Program-made: the position numbers and the translations under genes | The notes under the pieces: model-generated | The model's database searches: none | The model's input: the letters and a program-made list of their open reading frames with translations, nothing else | Told to the model about the DNA's origin: nothing | Shown here: piece after piece, positions 15,483 through 24,824 of the stretch | How the letters are laid out: each line of letters opens with the position of its first letter | Position numbering within the stretch: position 1 is the stretch's first letter | Assembly (NCBI RefSeq): GCF_034274695.1 | Contig: NZ_CP128362.1 | Coordinates: 6,760,501-6,824,500 of the forward strand | Length of the DNA stretch: 64,000 bases | Origin: Chitinophaga sp. LS1 | GTDB lineage: Bacteria; Bacteroidota; Bacteroidia; Chitinophagales; Chitinophagaceae | Direction of reading: 5' to 3'

Positions 15483-16256
15483 ATGGATGAATCAGCAACA
15501 AATAATAATGACACAGTAATTTCTATCAAAGATTTAAAGAAATCCTTTGATACTAACATTGTACTGAACGGGATAGATATCGATATTTTAAAAGGAGAAA
15601 ATCTTGCAGTGCTGGGTCGTTCCGGAAGTGGAAAATCCGTACTGATAAAAATAATCTCCGGCCTGCTAAAACCTGATAGCGGTACGGTAAAAGTACTAGG
15701 TCAGGAAGTGGATAAATTAAGGGGAAAGGCATTACAGGCACTGAGATTAAAAATTGGCTTCTCTTTTCAAAGCAGTGCTTTGTACGACAGTATGACCGTC
15801 AGAGAAAATCTCGCGTTTCCACTGGTAAGAAATAAACGCAACTTAAAAACAAAGGAGGTGAATGAAGCCATTGAATCGGTGTTGAATGATGTGGATTTAT
15901 TACAAACCATCAATCAAATGCCCGCTGAACTTTCCGGAGGGCAGAGAAAACGCATCGGCATTGCCCGTACTTTGATAATGAAGCCGGAGATAATGTTGTA
16001 TGATGAGCCTACATCGGGGCTTGATCCCCTGACCTGCATAGATATAAATACCCTGATTGTTAAGGTTCAACAACAATACAATGCCAGCTCAATTATTATT
16101 ACACATGACTTAACCTGTGCGAAAGCTATTGCCGATAAAGTCACCATGATAGTAGATGGCAGGTTTTTGACACCCGGAAGTTTTAACGAAATATTCAATG
16201 AAAAGAATACAAATGCAAAATCTTTTTATGATTACAATTTTATTAACGACAAATGA
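15483..16256 (+). CDS. MlaF-type ABC transporter ATP-binding protein
   Basis: ABC ATPase of 257 residues. Walker A is GRSGSGKSVLIK, the Q-loop lies in FSFQSSALYDSMTVREN, the signature is LSGGQRKRIGIARTL and Walker B is IMLYDEPTSGLDP, with the switch His in IIITHD. The SALYDSMTV sequence after the Q-loop is typical of the MlaF subgroup and not of drug or amino-acid importers. It powers the MlaE permease encoded just upstream. Its stop overlaps the start of the MCE-domain gene (ATGA), so the three genes form one operon. Confidence 0.92.
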   Translation: MDESATNNNDTVISIKDLKKSFDTNIVLNGIDIDILKGENLAVLGRSGSGKSVLIKIISGLLKPDSGTVKVLGQEVDKLRGKALQALRLKIGFSFQSSALYDSMTVRENLAFPLVRNKRNLKTKEVNEAIESVLNDVDLLQTINQMPAELSGGQRKRIGIARTLIMKPEIMLYDEPTSGLDPLTCIDINTLIVKVQQQYNASSIIITHDLTCAKAIADKVTMIVDGRFLTPGSFNEIFNEKNTNAKSFYDYNFINDK

Positions 16257-17230
16257 CTACATTAAAAAATAACCGTCCCGTAATTGTTGGGATATTTATA
16301 CTGCTGGGCCTTGCGATATTAGTGGTTACCATTTTCACCTTAGGGGGACAGAAAAAAACATTCGTAAAATCGTATACCATATATGCGGTTTTTAATGATG
16401 TAGGAGGTTTAATAAAAGGCGGCAATGTTTGGTTTTCTGGTGTAAAAGTGGGTACAGTCAAGAACATCTCATTCTATCAAAATTCGCAGGTGCTGGTTAC
16501 GATGAACATTGAGAAAGCAGCTCAATCACATATCCATAAAGATGCAATGGCAAAAATCGGTTCAGATGGACTGATAGGCAACAAAATAGTAATTATTTAT
16601 GGCGGTAGTGAAAACATGCCCCAGGCCGAGGCAAATGATCTTCTACATGTCGAAAACATAGCTGGCACTGATGATATGCTGGCAACCTTACAGGCCAACA
16701 ATAAAAATCTATTGGAAATAACAAACGATTTTAAGAGTATAAGTAAAAAGATCGATAGTGGGAAAGGAACATTGGCTACATTATTAAATGATCCTGCAAT
16801 GGCCAATAAGCTTTCCAACACGTTTGACAATTTACAGGCTACCGCATCAAATTTTAAAGCCGTTTCTATAAACAGTAAAGATGTTTTATTAAATCTCAAA
16901 GATTTTGCCGGCAAAATCAATAAGCCGGGTAATTCAATAAATGATGTGGTTACAGATACAGTCATGTATGCTTCTATTAAAGGGACATTATTCCAATTGA
17001 AAAAAGCAGCGGATGCGGTGACAATATTTACAGGCAACCTCGAAAAAGTAAGTGCAAGACTGAACCAGGATAACAATGTAGCAGGGGTGTTATTGAACGA
17101 TTCACTGGCAGCCGCCTCCATTAAAATCACTTTAAAGAACCTGGAAACCAGCAGTCAGAAATTAGATGCAGACCTTGAGGCATTGCAACACAATTTTTTA
17201 TTAAGAGGTTATTTCAGAAAAAAGAAATAA
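16253..17230 (+). CDS. MlaD family (MCE-domain) lipid-binding protein
   Basis: Protein of 325 residues with one N-terminal membrane helix (about 10-30) and an MCE domain at about 38-115, including VGGLIKGGNVWFSGVKVGTV. The rest is helical and low in Cys, with repeated LNNLxxx-like stretches (GTLATLLNDPAMANKLSNTF) typical of long periplasmic MlaD proteins in Bacteroidota that bridge toward the outer membrane. It binds lipid substrate for the MlaE/MlaF transporter. Its start overlaps the ATPase gene. A weak 6-bp inverted pair (ACCAGT/ACTGGT, 17253-17277) follows, between it and the convergent ATPase gene. Confidence 0.9.
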   Translation: MTTLKNNRPVIVGIFILLGLAILVVTIFTLGGQKKTFVKSYTIYAVFNDVGGLIKGGNVWFSGVKVGTVKNISFYQNSQVLVTMNIEKAAQSHIHKDAMAKIGSDGLIGNKIVIIYGGSENMPQAEANDLLHVENIAGTDDMLATLQANNKNLLEITNDFKSISKKIDSGKGTLATLLNDPAMANKLSNTFDNLQATASNFKAVSINSKDVLLNLKDFAGKINKPGNSINDVVTDTVMYASIKGTLFQLKKAADAVTIFTGNLEKVSARLNQDNNVAGVLLNDSLAAASIKITLKNLETSSQKLDADLEALQHNFLLRGYFRKKK

Positions 17231-17292
17231 TATCCGAATGATACGGCTACTAACCAGTATATATGAGTTTGACTGGTAAGGTGAAACAAACT

Positions 17293-19788
17293 TTATTTCT
17301 TTTTTACAAGCGTTTTATAAACTTCAAACCATCCTGTTATAATCAGGCTTACCCCCGTGCAAAGTATAAAATCCCGCGCGCTTATCCGGGTTAATTGAAA
17401 CGCACGCTGTATAAACGGAATAAAAGCTATTCCTGCCAGAAAAATCAGCGAGGCAGACAAGACAAAAGGGACCAAATTATTTTTGAACCGAAAGGTTGTA
17501 AAAATATTCTCCTGGAAAGAGCGGTTGACGAAAGTGAGAAATACATTACTGATTACAAGCGTAAGGAATATAACTGTGCGCACGTATTCGATTGTATAAC
17601 CGCTTTGCATAAAACCATAGTACAGGGAAAGGATTCCGAATGCGATGACGAAACCCTGAATAAGGCTGATCAGCAGTTCCTTCGCGGTGAATATACTTTG
17701 AGATTCCTTGCGGGGTGGCTGGATCATAATGGAGCTTTCTACCGGCTCCTTTTCAAAAAAGATGGAGCAGGTTGGGCCCATGATCAGTTCAAGAAATATC
17801 ACATGAATGGGGGTGAAGATATTAGGGAACCTCCAACCCAGTAATAAAGGAAGGGATGCCGTAAGTATAATCGGTATATGAATGGAAATGATGTAGCGAA
17901 CAGCTTTTTTCAGATTATAGTAGATCTTTCTTCCCTGTTTTATAGCTTCAGTTACTTTTTCCAGGCGGTCATCCGTGAGAATAAGGTCTGAAGCTTCTCT
18001 CGCGATCTCCGTGCCTCTGCCCCCCATCGCTATTCCTATATTGGCTGATTTCAGGGCCGGGCCATCGTTCACACCGTCTCCCATCATGGCAACGGTCTCG
18101 CCGTTTTCTTTCAATGCTTCAATGATCTTCAGCTTGGCCTCTGGAAACATCCTGGCAAAAACAACTACTTCCCCCGCTATTTTGCCAATTTCGGCTGACG
18201 TCATGGTCATTAATTGTTCGCCCGTGATAGCGGCACCATTCAATTGCATGCCGACCTGCTTAGCAATATGCATAGCAGTCTCTTTATTATCGCCTGTTAT
18301 GAGCTTTACTTTTATGCCTGCGGCATACCATTGGTCAAATTCCTTTTTTATTCCCTGTTTAGGAGGATCATACAAAGCGAGAAGGCCCTCGAACTGCCAG
18401 TTAAAGTTCTGCTGCAGTTCCGGGAAATCCTTTCCGGTGAAGGTGGCGGAACAAATGCCCAGTAACCGAAGTCCTTTGGCTGCCATACTGCTGATAACAG
18501 CATTTACTTTTCCGGTAGCTGCCGGGGACATTTTACAGACCGCCAGGATTCGCTCGGGTGCTCCCTTTCCTGCAACAATGAGGTGGCCGTTCATCCTGTA
18601 AACATGGGTCATCATGGGTGGCACGCCGCTTAACGGGTATTCCCGGATCATTTCTTCCTTTTCGGCCTGTTCCCGGGGAACTCGTTCATAAGCGGCGATG
18701 ATAGCTTTTTCCATGGCATCAAAAGCCGCTTGTTCACTGGCCAACCTCGCGTATCGAAGCACTTTATCGCTCTTAATAGCACTTTCCGGCGTTATAATTT
18801 CTGTAATGTCTTTTTCAAAATCATAGATACTGTTGACTTCCATCCTATTTTCGGTGATGGTACCCGTTTTATCGAGGCAAATGACACTTACAGCCCCAAG
18901 ATTTTCTATAGTTAACGGTTGTCTTGTTATAATGCCTAGTTTTGACATATGGAATGCCCCGAGTGCCATAAATGAAGAAAATGCTACAGGAATTTCTTCT
19001 GGTATAACGGCCATCGCAATGGTAAGACCTAACAGAAGGCTTTGAATAATACTTCCGGAATGAAGATAATTAACTAACCAGATTAAAGCAAAGGTGATAA
19101 AACCAATGGCCGCCATAATTTTCACGAATTGCGCGATCTGATTTTGTAACAGCGTTCCCGAGGTTGAAATAGCTGTGATGGATTTCCCTAACTTTCCCAG
19201 AACAGTGCTATTGCCAATGGCAGTGACGATTGCGTAACAACTTCCCGAATTGATGGTGGTGCCCTGGAAAAGCAGGTTGTGCCCCTCAGCTGCACTTTTA
19301 TCTACCGGCTGAGATTCTCCAGTAATAATTGATTCATTGATACTCAAATCATTGGCGTGTACAATTGTACAATCGGCTGGGATGCTGTTACCTTCTTCCA
19401 GCAACAATATGTCGCCAGGTACGAGGTCCTCCGAGAATATGGTCTGTTCTTTCTCATCTCTGATTACGGTAACCTTTGGCTGTGTGAATTGTTTGAGCGC
19501 CGCCAGGGCTTTGGAGCTTTTGACCCCCTGAAAGATGGAAATAGCTCCGACAAAAACCATCGCAGCCAGCATAAGTAGTCCTTCTTTTACCTCTCCCAGT
19601 ATGAAATATAGCAGGCAGGCAAGTAGAAGCATAAGAAACATAGGTTCTTTCACGATTTCCCAGACCATTCTGATAAACCCATGTTCACGGGCTGCTATGA
19701 ACTGGTTTTTACCATATTGCCTGACAAGTGCAGGTACGTCCATGTTTCTCAAACCTGAAAAACCTGGTTCTAATTTGACGTTTTTCAT
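17293..19788 (-). CDS. Cation-translocating P-type ATPase (P2-like)
   Basis: P-type ATPase of 831 residues with actuator motif TGES (about 156-159), phosphorylation site DKTGT with Asp306, nucleotide-binding KGAPE, and hinge GDGVNDGPALK. The membrane helix 4 motif is PEEIP (263-267) where Ca2+ pumps have PEGLP, which may change ion selectivity. About ten helices are visible, four of them after the hinge, as in P2 pumps, and no N-terminal heavy-metal-binding domain is present. Ca2+, Mg2+ or Na+/K+-type transport is possible; substrate unknown. Convergent with the Mla-type operon. The 220-bp gap upstream (19789-20008) shows nothing recognisable. Confidence 0.88.
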   Translation of the reverse strand: MKNVKLEPGFSGLRNMDVPALVRQYGKNQFIAAREHGFIRMVWEIVKEPMFLMLLLACLLYFILGEVKEGLLMLAAMVFVGAISIFQGVKSSKALAALKQFTQPKVTVIRDEKEQTIFSEDLVPGDILLLEEGNSIPADCTIVHANDLSINESIITGESQPVDKSAAEGHNLLFQGTTINSGSCYAIVTAIGNSTVLGKLGKSITAISTSGTLLQNQIAQFVKIMAAIGFITFALIWLVNYLHSGSIIQSLLLGLTIAMAVIPEEIPVAFSSFMALGAFHMSKLGIITRQPLTIENLGAVSVICLDKTGTITENRMEVNSIYDFEKDITEIITPESAIKSDKVLRYARLASEQAAFDAMEKAIIAAYERVPREQAEKEEMIREYPLSGVPPMMTHVYRMNGHLIVAGKGAPERILAVCKMSPAATGKVNAVISSMAAKGLRLLGICSATFTGKDFPELQQNFNWQFEGLLALYDPPKQGIKKEFDQWYAAGIKVKLITGDNKETAMHIAKQVGMQLNGAAITGEQLMTMTSAEIGKIAGEVVVFARMFPEAKLKIIEALKENGETVAMMGDGVNDGPALKSANIGIAMGGRGTEIAREASDLILTDDRLEKVTEAIKQGRKIYYNLKKAVRYIISIHIPIILTASLPLLLGWRFPNIFTPIHVIFLELIMGPTCSIFFEKEPVESSIMIQPPRKESQSIFTAKELLISLIQGFVIAFGILSLYYGFMQSGYTIEYVRTVIFLTLVISNVFLTFVNRSFQENIFTTFRFKNNLVPFVLSASLIFLAGIAFIPFIQRAFQLTRISARDFILCTGVSLIITGWFEVYKTLVKKK

Positions 19789-20008
19789 GCCGGCTGATTT
19801 ATTGGTATTGGATGGAGGACTTAGGTAAGTTAGTAAATTCCGGGGGGAAATGAAATGACTAGACTCATCAAGGGAGATGATTCGTAATGCCAGGTAAAGA
19901 TCGATTCTATGAGGTGCTATAATTCTTCAAACGCATACATCTCACGAAAGTTCGGGACCAATACCCTAACTATGGCCTAAAGATTGACAATACCGTTCCT
20001 CTATGCAG

Positions 20009-21481
20009 TTAATGCTCCCGGTTCGTTCCAACCTGTTTCAACATTCTTTTATACCGGGCAAATGCCGGTCCCATCATATACCCGATATTCAGCTGTACCC
20101 TAAATCCATTATACCGCTCCAGCCCCCCGATATAAGGATCATATTTAGGTGTCCATAAGTATTTAACAGACAAATCATAGGCGAATCTTTTGCCTGCCCT
20201 GGTAAACATACCTACCCCTGCTTCCATAGAAAAACGTTTCTGCGAATAATCCTTTGCGTCAATATCAGCCATGGTTCCTTTTATTTTAATCAGGGTAGTA
20301 TTTACGGCCCCCACTCCCAACATCAAATAAGGTCTTGGTTCTGCGGCTAACAAGCCTCTCAGGAAACTTCTCCGGCTATTCAGATAACCAAGTTCGATTT
20401 CATCATTCTCTTTCGCAATTTCCTCATCCAGTGCTCTGATCTTCATCCACTGATTCGCTTTATATCTCTTGCTATAAATTCCGCCCAGCCCCCATTTAAA
20501 ATAGGAATAATTTGATAAAATAAACCCGGTGCTTGCACTGATCGAGGAACCATTACTGCCAATCAGGGCCATATACCGTTCTGTTCTATTCATCTGGATC
20601 TCCGTTCCTATCCGATGTCTATCTGAGATAAAACTCTCAGAGGCTATACCAAAGTAAAATTTCTTTTCTGCGATGTTTATCCTCGTTTTCACATCCTCAG
20701 GCGTTTGATAACTACGCGGAATATAGGTATTACCAAATGTAATACTGATGACCTTGTTGCTTAAATAGGAATCCAGCAGTTGGTCAGTCATCTCCTTTCG
20801 TAGATGATTATACATTTTTTCATACCGTGCCAGTCTTTCAACTTCCCATTCGTAGTCATTATCACCGTTCATTTTCCTTTTCTGAACATAATACATCGTA
20901 TCAGCCGGAATTTCCCCCGTAAGCAGGCTATATTTACTCTTTTCTTTGTTTACATGGTGATAAGGGAAAATGGCATCGCCAAAGTAAGTAGTAGCCAGTT
21001 GCATAGATGGCATCATGATCCAGATACCGGGGGAAGAAGAAAAATATTCCGGTAAAAAGGACATCACCGGCATCATGGCTGCTCCCTTCGCAGCGGCATC
21101 TACATTTCTATTCAGGGGTTTTATGGCCCTGATATTTGTAAATTTAACACTGTCAAAACTTGGCGCCCCTAGTTTAACAGGAATAGGAATAGGGATAAAT
21201 GGCGGCCGTTTAACAAATACAAGGCATGAGTCAGTTACACCGATCAGTACTGATTCAACGTAATAGGTATGCCTGTTAAAATCAGTCCTGGTGAGGGGTT
21301 GTTCCATCTTTATCTTTTTATCTGACCAGAACCATAATTTTATGAAGCTCCCTGTTTTTATAGTATCACAAACCTTTGATTGAAGATTTTTAATGATAAG
21401 AATTTTTTGTGTTGCAGGTAACTGGCCATAAGCAAAGGAAACTAAAAGACAATAAAAAATGATTTGTAGGAAGTACTTCAT
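20009..21481 (-). CDS. Hypothetical secreted protein (490 aa)
   Basis: Signal peptide at 1-20 (MKYFLQIIFYCLLVSFAYGQ), then a domain beginning ATQKILIIKNLQSKVCDTIK that may be a small beta barrel, a proline-rich loop (KRPPFIPIPIPVKLG), a helical central part, and a C-terminal half with alternating hydrophobic residues, Tyr and Gly (FILSNYSYFKWGLGGIYSKR; VQLNIGYMMGPAFARY) suggesting outer-membrane beta strands. I do not recognise the family. It is a single gene with its own promoter-like element at 21502-21534. Confidence 0.75.
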   Translation of the reverse strand: MKYFLQIIFYCLLVSFAYGQLPATQKILIIKNLQSKVCDTIKTGSFIKLWFWSDKKIKMEQPLTRTDFNRHTYYVESVLIGVTDSCLVFVKRPPFIPIPIPVKLGAPSFDSVKFTNIRAIKPLNRNVDAAAKGAAMMPVMSFLPEYFSSSPGIWIMMPSMQLATTYFGDAIFPYHHVNKEKSKYSLLTGEIPADTMYYVQKRKMNGDNDYEWEVERLARYEKMYNHLRKEMTDQLLDSYLSNKVISITFGNTYIPRSYQTPEDVKTRINIAEKKFYFGIASESFISDRHRIGTEIQMNRTERYMALIGSNGSSISASTGFILSNYSYFKWGLGGIYSKRYKANQWMKIRALDEEIAKENDEIELGYLNSRRSFLRGLLAAEPRPYLMLGVGAVNTTLIKIKGTMADIDAKDYSQKRFSMEAGVGMFTRAGKRFAYDLSVKYLWTPKYDPYIGGLERYNGFRVQLNIGYMMGPAFARYKRMLKQVGTNREH

Positions 21482-21501
21482 AAATTGTAGATCGTATCTT
21501 A

Positions 21502-21534
21502 CAAATCTATTAGTGAAACTAACTCTTCAACAAA
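21502..21534 (-). promoter_or_regulatory. Putative Bacteroidota promoter of the secreted protein gene
   Basis: On the minus strand TTTG (21534-21531) is followed after 21 bases by TAGATTTG (21509-21502), matching the Bacteroidota pattern TTTG-N19-21-TAnnTTTG. The -7 element ends 21 bases before the start codon at 21481, leaving a very short leader. Confidence 0.6.
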
Positions 21535-21659
21535 AAAATGGGTAAACCAACCGATTGTCAGGGAGAATAAAAAGCATTGCAGGCAGGAAATAAACGAGTT
21601 TATCAGCGGTAGCATATTTACCGGTAAATTGGTGGATTAATCGATTAATTTTACATTGG

Positions 21660-22706
21660 ATGATTGAAAATTTTACTTTTCCCCCGATGAGAGCAAGATT
21701 GATCACAATAATAGTTCATGTGTTATTTTTAGCAGCATTTTTTTATGCTCCCTTATTCATTATTCCCGACTTCCCCATGAAAATTAAACCGGATGAATGG
21801 CGGGTGACAATCATCGTCAACAATTTATTTGCAGTATTTGTATTTTATATCAATTACAGCCTGCTAATACCAAGGTTCATACTTTCCGGAAATTATTATA
21901 AATACATAATTTACAATATTCCCATTGCATTAGCCTGTTTAGCAACACCCAATTTAGTAAATGTCGTTCTTGACTACCTTTACGGGCATAACCCTGATAT
22001 CCGCCCAACAAATTTCATCATAGGCACTATCCTTATGTCTGCCATGGGGTTAGTGCTGGCATTTGCCATGCGATTCTCTGAAGACTGGAAAAGAATGCGG
22101 GAGGGAAAAAAAGAGCTGGAGAATACAATAAAAGCAACAGAGCTTGTATATTTAAAAAAGCAATTGAATCCGCATTTCTTTTTTAATACCCTGAATGGAA
22201 TTTATGCAATGATCATTAAAAAGTCGCCAATGGCTCCTAAGGCGGTGTTATTATTATCTAACCTCATGCGGTATGTACTATATGATTCCGACAATACGCT
22301 GGTAGAACTCGAAAAAGAGGTCAACTATGTAACGAATTATGTTGAAATGCAGAAAATGAGACTCAGTGAAAACAATCATGTATCTCTCACTGTAAAAGGT
22401 GATATGTCACAGGTAAATATACTTCCGCTGGTGTTCATACCTTTTATAGAAAATGCTTTTAAATACGGGATTTCTTCAGAAGTGGAAAGCAGCATAATTA
22501 TAGATATCCATTACATTGACAATTATGTTTTCTTTTCCAGTATCAATGATATAAATGAGAATAATATGCCTTCTTTTTACTCGGGTATTGGCATCAGCAA
22601 TTCTATCAAACGATTGGATATGACCTATCCCGGCAAGTATTCGCTCTCACATCTTGCCAGAAAAGGGAAATATTATGTGGAGTTAAAAATTGACCTTTTA
22701 TGTTAA
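21660..22706 (+). CDS. LytS-type sensor histidine kinase
   Basis: Membrane histidine kinase of 348 residues. Four hydrophobic helices (about 10-32, 40-62, 78-100, 114-138) precede a His_kinase domain with LKKQLNPHFFFNTLNGIYA, the phospho-accepting His being in the NPHFFFN motif. A degenerate HATPase domain follows (VFIPFIENAFKYGI as N-box; SGIGISNSIKRL as G-box). Such kinases phosphorylate LytTR response regulators. Its stop overlaps the start of the regulator gene. No separate sensor domain is seen, so the signal may be perceived in the membrane. Confidence 0.92.
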   Translation: MIENFTFPPMRARLITIIVHVLFLAAFFYAPLFIIPDFPMKIKPDEWRVTIIVNNLFAVFVFYINYSLLIPRFILSGNYYKYIIYNIPIALACLATPNLVNVVLDYLYGHNPDIRPTNFIIGTILMSAMGLVLAFAMRFSEDWKRMREGKKELENTIKATELVYLKKQLNPHFFFNTLNGIYAMIIKKSPMAPKAVLLLSNLMRYVLYDSDNTLVELEKEVNYVTNYVEMQKMRLSENNHVSLTVKGDMSQVNILPLVFIPFIENAFKYGISSEVESSIIIDIHYIDNYVFFSSINDINENNMPSFYSGIGISNSIKRLDMTYPGKYSLSHLARKGKYYVELKIDLLC

Positions 22707-23395
22707 GTTGTATTGCAATTGACGATGAACCACTGGCGTTAGATGTGTTGAAAGAGTACATACAGCTCATTCCAGAGGTGACATTGTTTAAGACTTTTAC
22801 CAGCAAGGAAAAAGCGAAGAACTATCTATCCGACTACCCGGTAGATTTTATTTTTCTTGATATTGAAATGCCGGATCTCAACGGCGTTGATTTTTATAGA
22901 TCGCTCACCAGGAAACCTCCGGTTATATTTATTACCGCCTACAGCAATTATGCGGTGGCAGGTTTTGAGCTGGACGCGGTCGATTACCTGTTGAAGCCCA
23001 TAGACCCGGAGCGGTTACAACAATCCGTAAACCGGGTATTGTTAAGAATGAAGAACACACAGCCGGATGTTCAGTCATTTCTTACCATCCGGCATAAATA
23101 CCAGTTAAAAAATATTTTGCTATCGGAAATCCTGTATGTGGAAGGGTTAAATGATTATGTCAAGATATTTACCCGCCAGGAATCCAAACCTATCATCGCC
23201 TTAATGTCCATGAAAGAGATCGCCATGAAACTTCCCCAGCAGATTTTCCTTAGAATACACCGCTCTTTCATTATCCCTGTCAGTGATATCGTATCCTATA
23301 ATAGTAAAATAGTGCAACTGAAAAATATCTCACTTCCTATCGGGGATACATATCGCACGAACATAGCCCAGATCCTTAAAAGTAAGAATAGCTGA
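22700..23395 (+). CDS. LytTR family response regulator
   Basis: Two-domain regulator of 231 residues. The receiver domain (about 3-118) has the acidic pair DDE near residue 8, phosphorylation site Asp54 in FIFLDIEMPDL, and Lys in LLKPID. The LytTR DNA-binding domain (about 130-230) includes ILYVEGLNDYVKIFT and FLRIHRSFIIPV. It overlaps the kinase gene by seven bases and stands 84 bases before a TolC-adaptor-RND operon, which it probably controls. Confidence 0.93.
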   Translation: MLSCIAIDDEPLALDVLKEYIQLIPEVTLFKTFTSKEKAKNYLSDYPVDFIFLDIEMPDLNGVDFYRSLTRKPPVIFITAYSNYAVAGFELDAVDYLLKPIDPERLQQSVNRVLLRMKNTQPDVQSFLTIRHKYQLKNILLSEILYVEGLNDYVKIFTRQESKPIIALMSMKEIAMKLPQQIFLRIHRSFIIPVSDIVSYNSKIVQLKNISLPIGDTYRTNIAQILKSKNS

Positions 23396-23479
23396 TTCTC
23401 CATTATTATTCATGGGTTCACCCGATTATTTTGCAACCATTCCCCTGCCACCCTAATTTTGAGCATCAATTAAAATTAT

Positions 23480-24823
23480 ATGAAAAGAATGATGCTTGGC
23501 TTTGTTTCATGGTTGCTGCTTTTTCAGGCCAACAGTGCAGCACAGGAAAAGGCAGATACGTTAAGGCTTAAAGATTGCATACAGTTTGCACTCGGCCATC
23601 ATGAAAATTCCCTCATCTATGCAAACAAAGTAACAGCATCGAAAGAAGCCATCCGGGAAAGTAAATCGGTACTATTACCGACGGTCAGTGGCAATGCGTC
23701 ATTTGATTATAACCTTAAACTGCAAACGTCCGTCATCCCAGCCGGCGCACTCTCGGAAAAAGAACTTCATTTGCAGATGGGTAGTAAGTATAGCACGGGG
23801 GCTTACCTGCAAGCCGATGAAACCCTTTTTGATAAAGCTAACTGGCTGAATATAAAATCCGCGAAAACAGACAAAGACCTGGCCGATCTGAATTTAAAAA
23901 AACAGCAGGAACTAATTGTATATAATACCGTGAAGGCATATTACAACGTATTGTCCTACGCAGAGAAAGTCCGGTTACTGAAAGAGAATGAAAAAGAATA
24001 TCTCCAACTCGAGCAAATTCTGAAACTTAGGTATGAACAGGGTGTAGTAAAGAAAAGCTCGTACGATAAAACCCGCGTGGACCTGAATAATATTCAGACC
24101 GAAATCAGCTCAAATGAAAATTACTACCGGCTGGCTTTAAACCAGCTGAAAAAAGAAATAGGGGCTGATCTTGAAACGGAAGTAGCGATCAGCACCCGGA
24201 TCAAATTCGATGAATCAGCGCCATCACCTGGCTTCACCAATTTACCATTAACCCAGCTTACTGATTATAACATTGATTTACAACAACTGCGTAAGCAGGA
24301 GATTGCTGCACAACAGAAAAAGGCCGCCTTCCTTCCTACGCTTTCCCTGTATGCAAAGTATGGAGTAAATGCATATGGAACGAAGTCTTCAGATGCATTT
24401 AATGACTGGTTTGACTATTCTGTCATAGGCATGAAGCTAAGTGTGCCTATTTTCAGTGGGTTCAAAAAGCAAAGTCAATACCAGCAAAGTAAAATCGCAC
24501 TGACCAATCAGCAGCTGACTGCCGCGTTGAATGCCAGAACATATAAGCTTGATTTCCAGGATGCGAATGCGAACTTATATAGCTCCTATACGACCTTGAT
24601 AAAAAATAAAGAAAATCTCTCACTGGCGTCAGAACTCCTATCTGAAGCTACCGTGGAATTCAAGGAAGGGAAAACAGATCTTTCATCGTACCTGGACACA
24701 GAATATTCCTACAAAGAATCTCAGAGTAATTACATTAATTCCCTGATAGATTACCTCAATGCCAAAGTAGCCATGGAAAAGGCAAACGGCAGTTTATTGA
24801 ATTACGTTAACAATCTTGAATAA
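23480..24823 (+). CDS. TolC family outer-membrane efflux protein
   Basis: Outer-membrane channel subunit of 447 residues with a signal peptide ending near ANSAAQ (about 22). Two long coiled-coil halves of the OEP fold are visible; the first contains VKAYYNVLSYAEKVRLLKEN and the second YSSYTTLIKNKENLSLASEL, with the typical LRYEQGVVKKSSYDKTRVDL and FKEGKTDLSSYLDTEYSYKE turn sequences. It forms the exit duct for the RND pump encoded downstream. The adaptor gene begins one base after its stop codon. Confidence 0.92.
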   Translation: MKRMMLGFVSWLLLFQANSAAQEKADTLRLKDCIQFALGHHENSLIYANKVTASKEAIRESKSVLLPTVSGNASFDYNLKLQTSVIPAGALSEKELHLQMGSKYSTGAYLQADETLFDKANWLNIKSAKTDKDLADLNLKKQQELIVYNTVKAYYNVLSYAEKVRLLKENEKEYLQLEQILKLRYEQGVVKKSSYDKTRVDLNNIQTEISSNENYYRLALNQLKKEIGADLETEVAISTRIKFDESAPSPGFTNLPLTQLTDYNIDLQQLRKQEIAAQQKKAAFLPTLSLYAKYGVNAYGTKSSDAFNDWFDYSVIGMKLSVPIFSGFKKQSQYQQSKIALTNQQLTAALNARTYKLDFQDANANLYSSYTTLIKNKENLSLASELLSEATVEFKEGKTDLSSYLDTEYSYKESQSNYINSLIDYLNAKVAMEKANGSLLNYVNNLE

Positions 24824-24824
24824 T

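Noticed and set aside
17395..17844. A 149-codon open frame on the plus strand
   Set aside because: Antisense to the 3' part of the P-type ATPase gene; charged composition is a reflection of the opposite strand.
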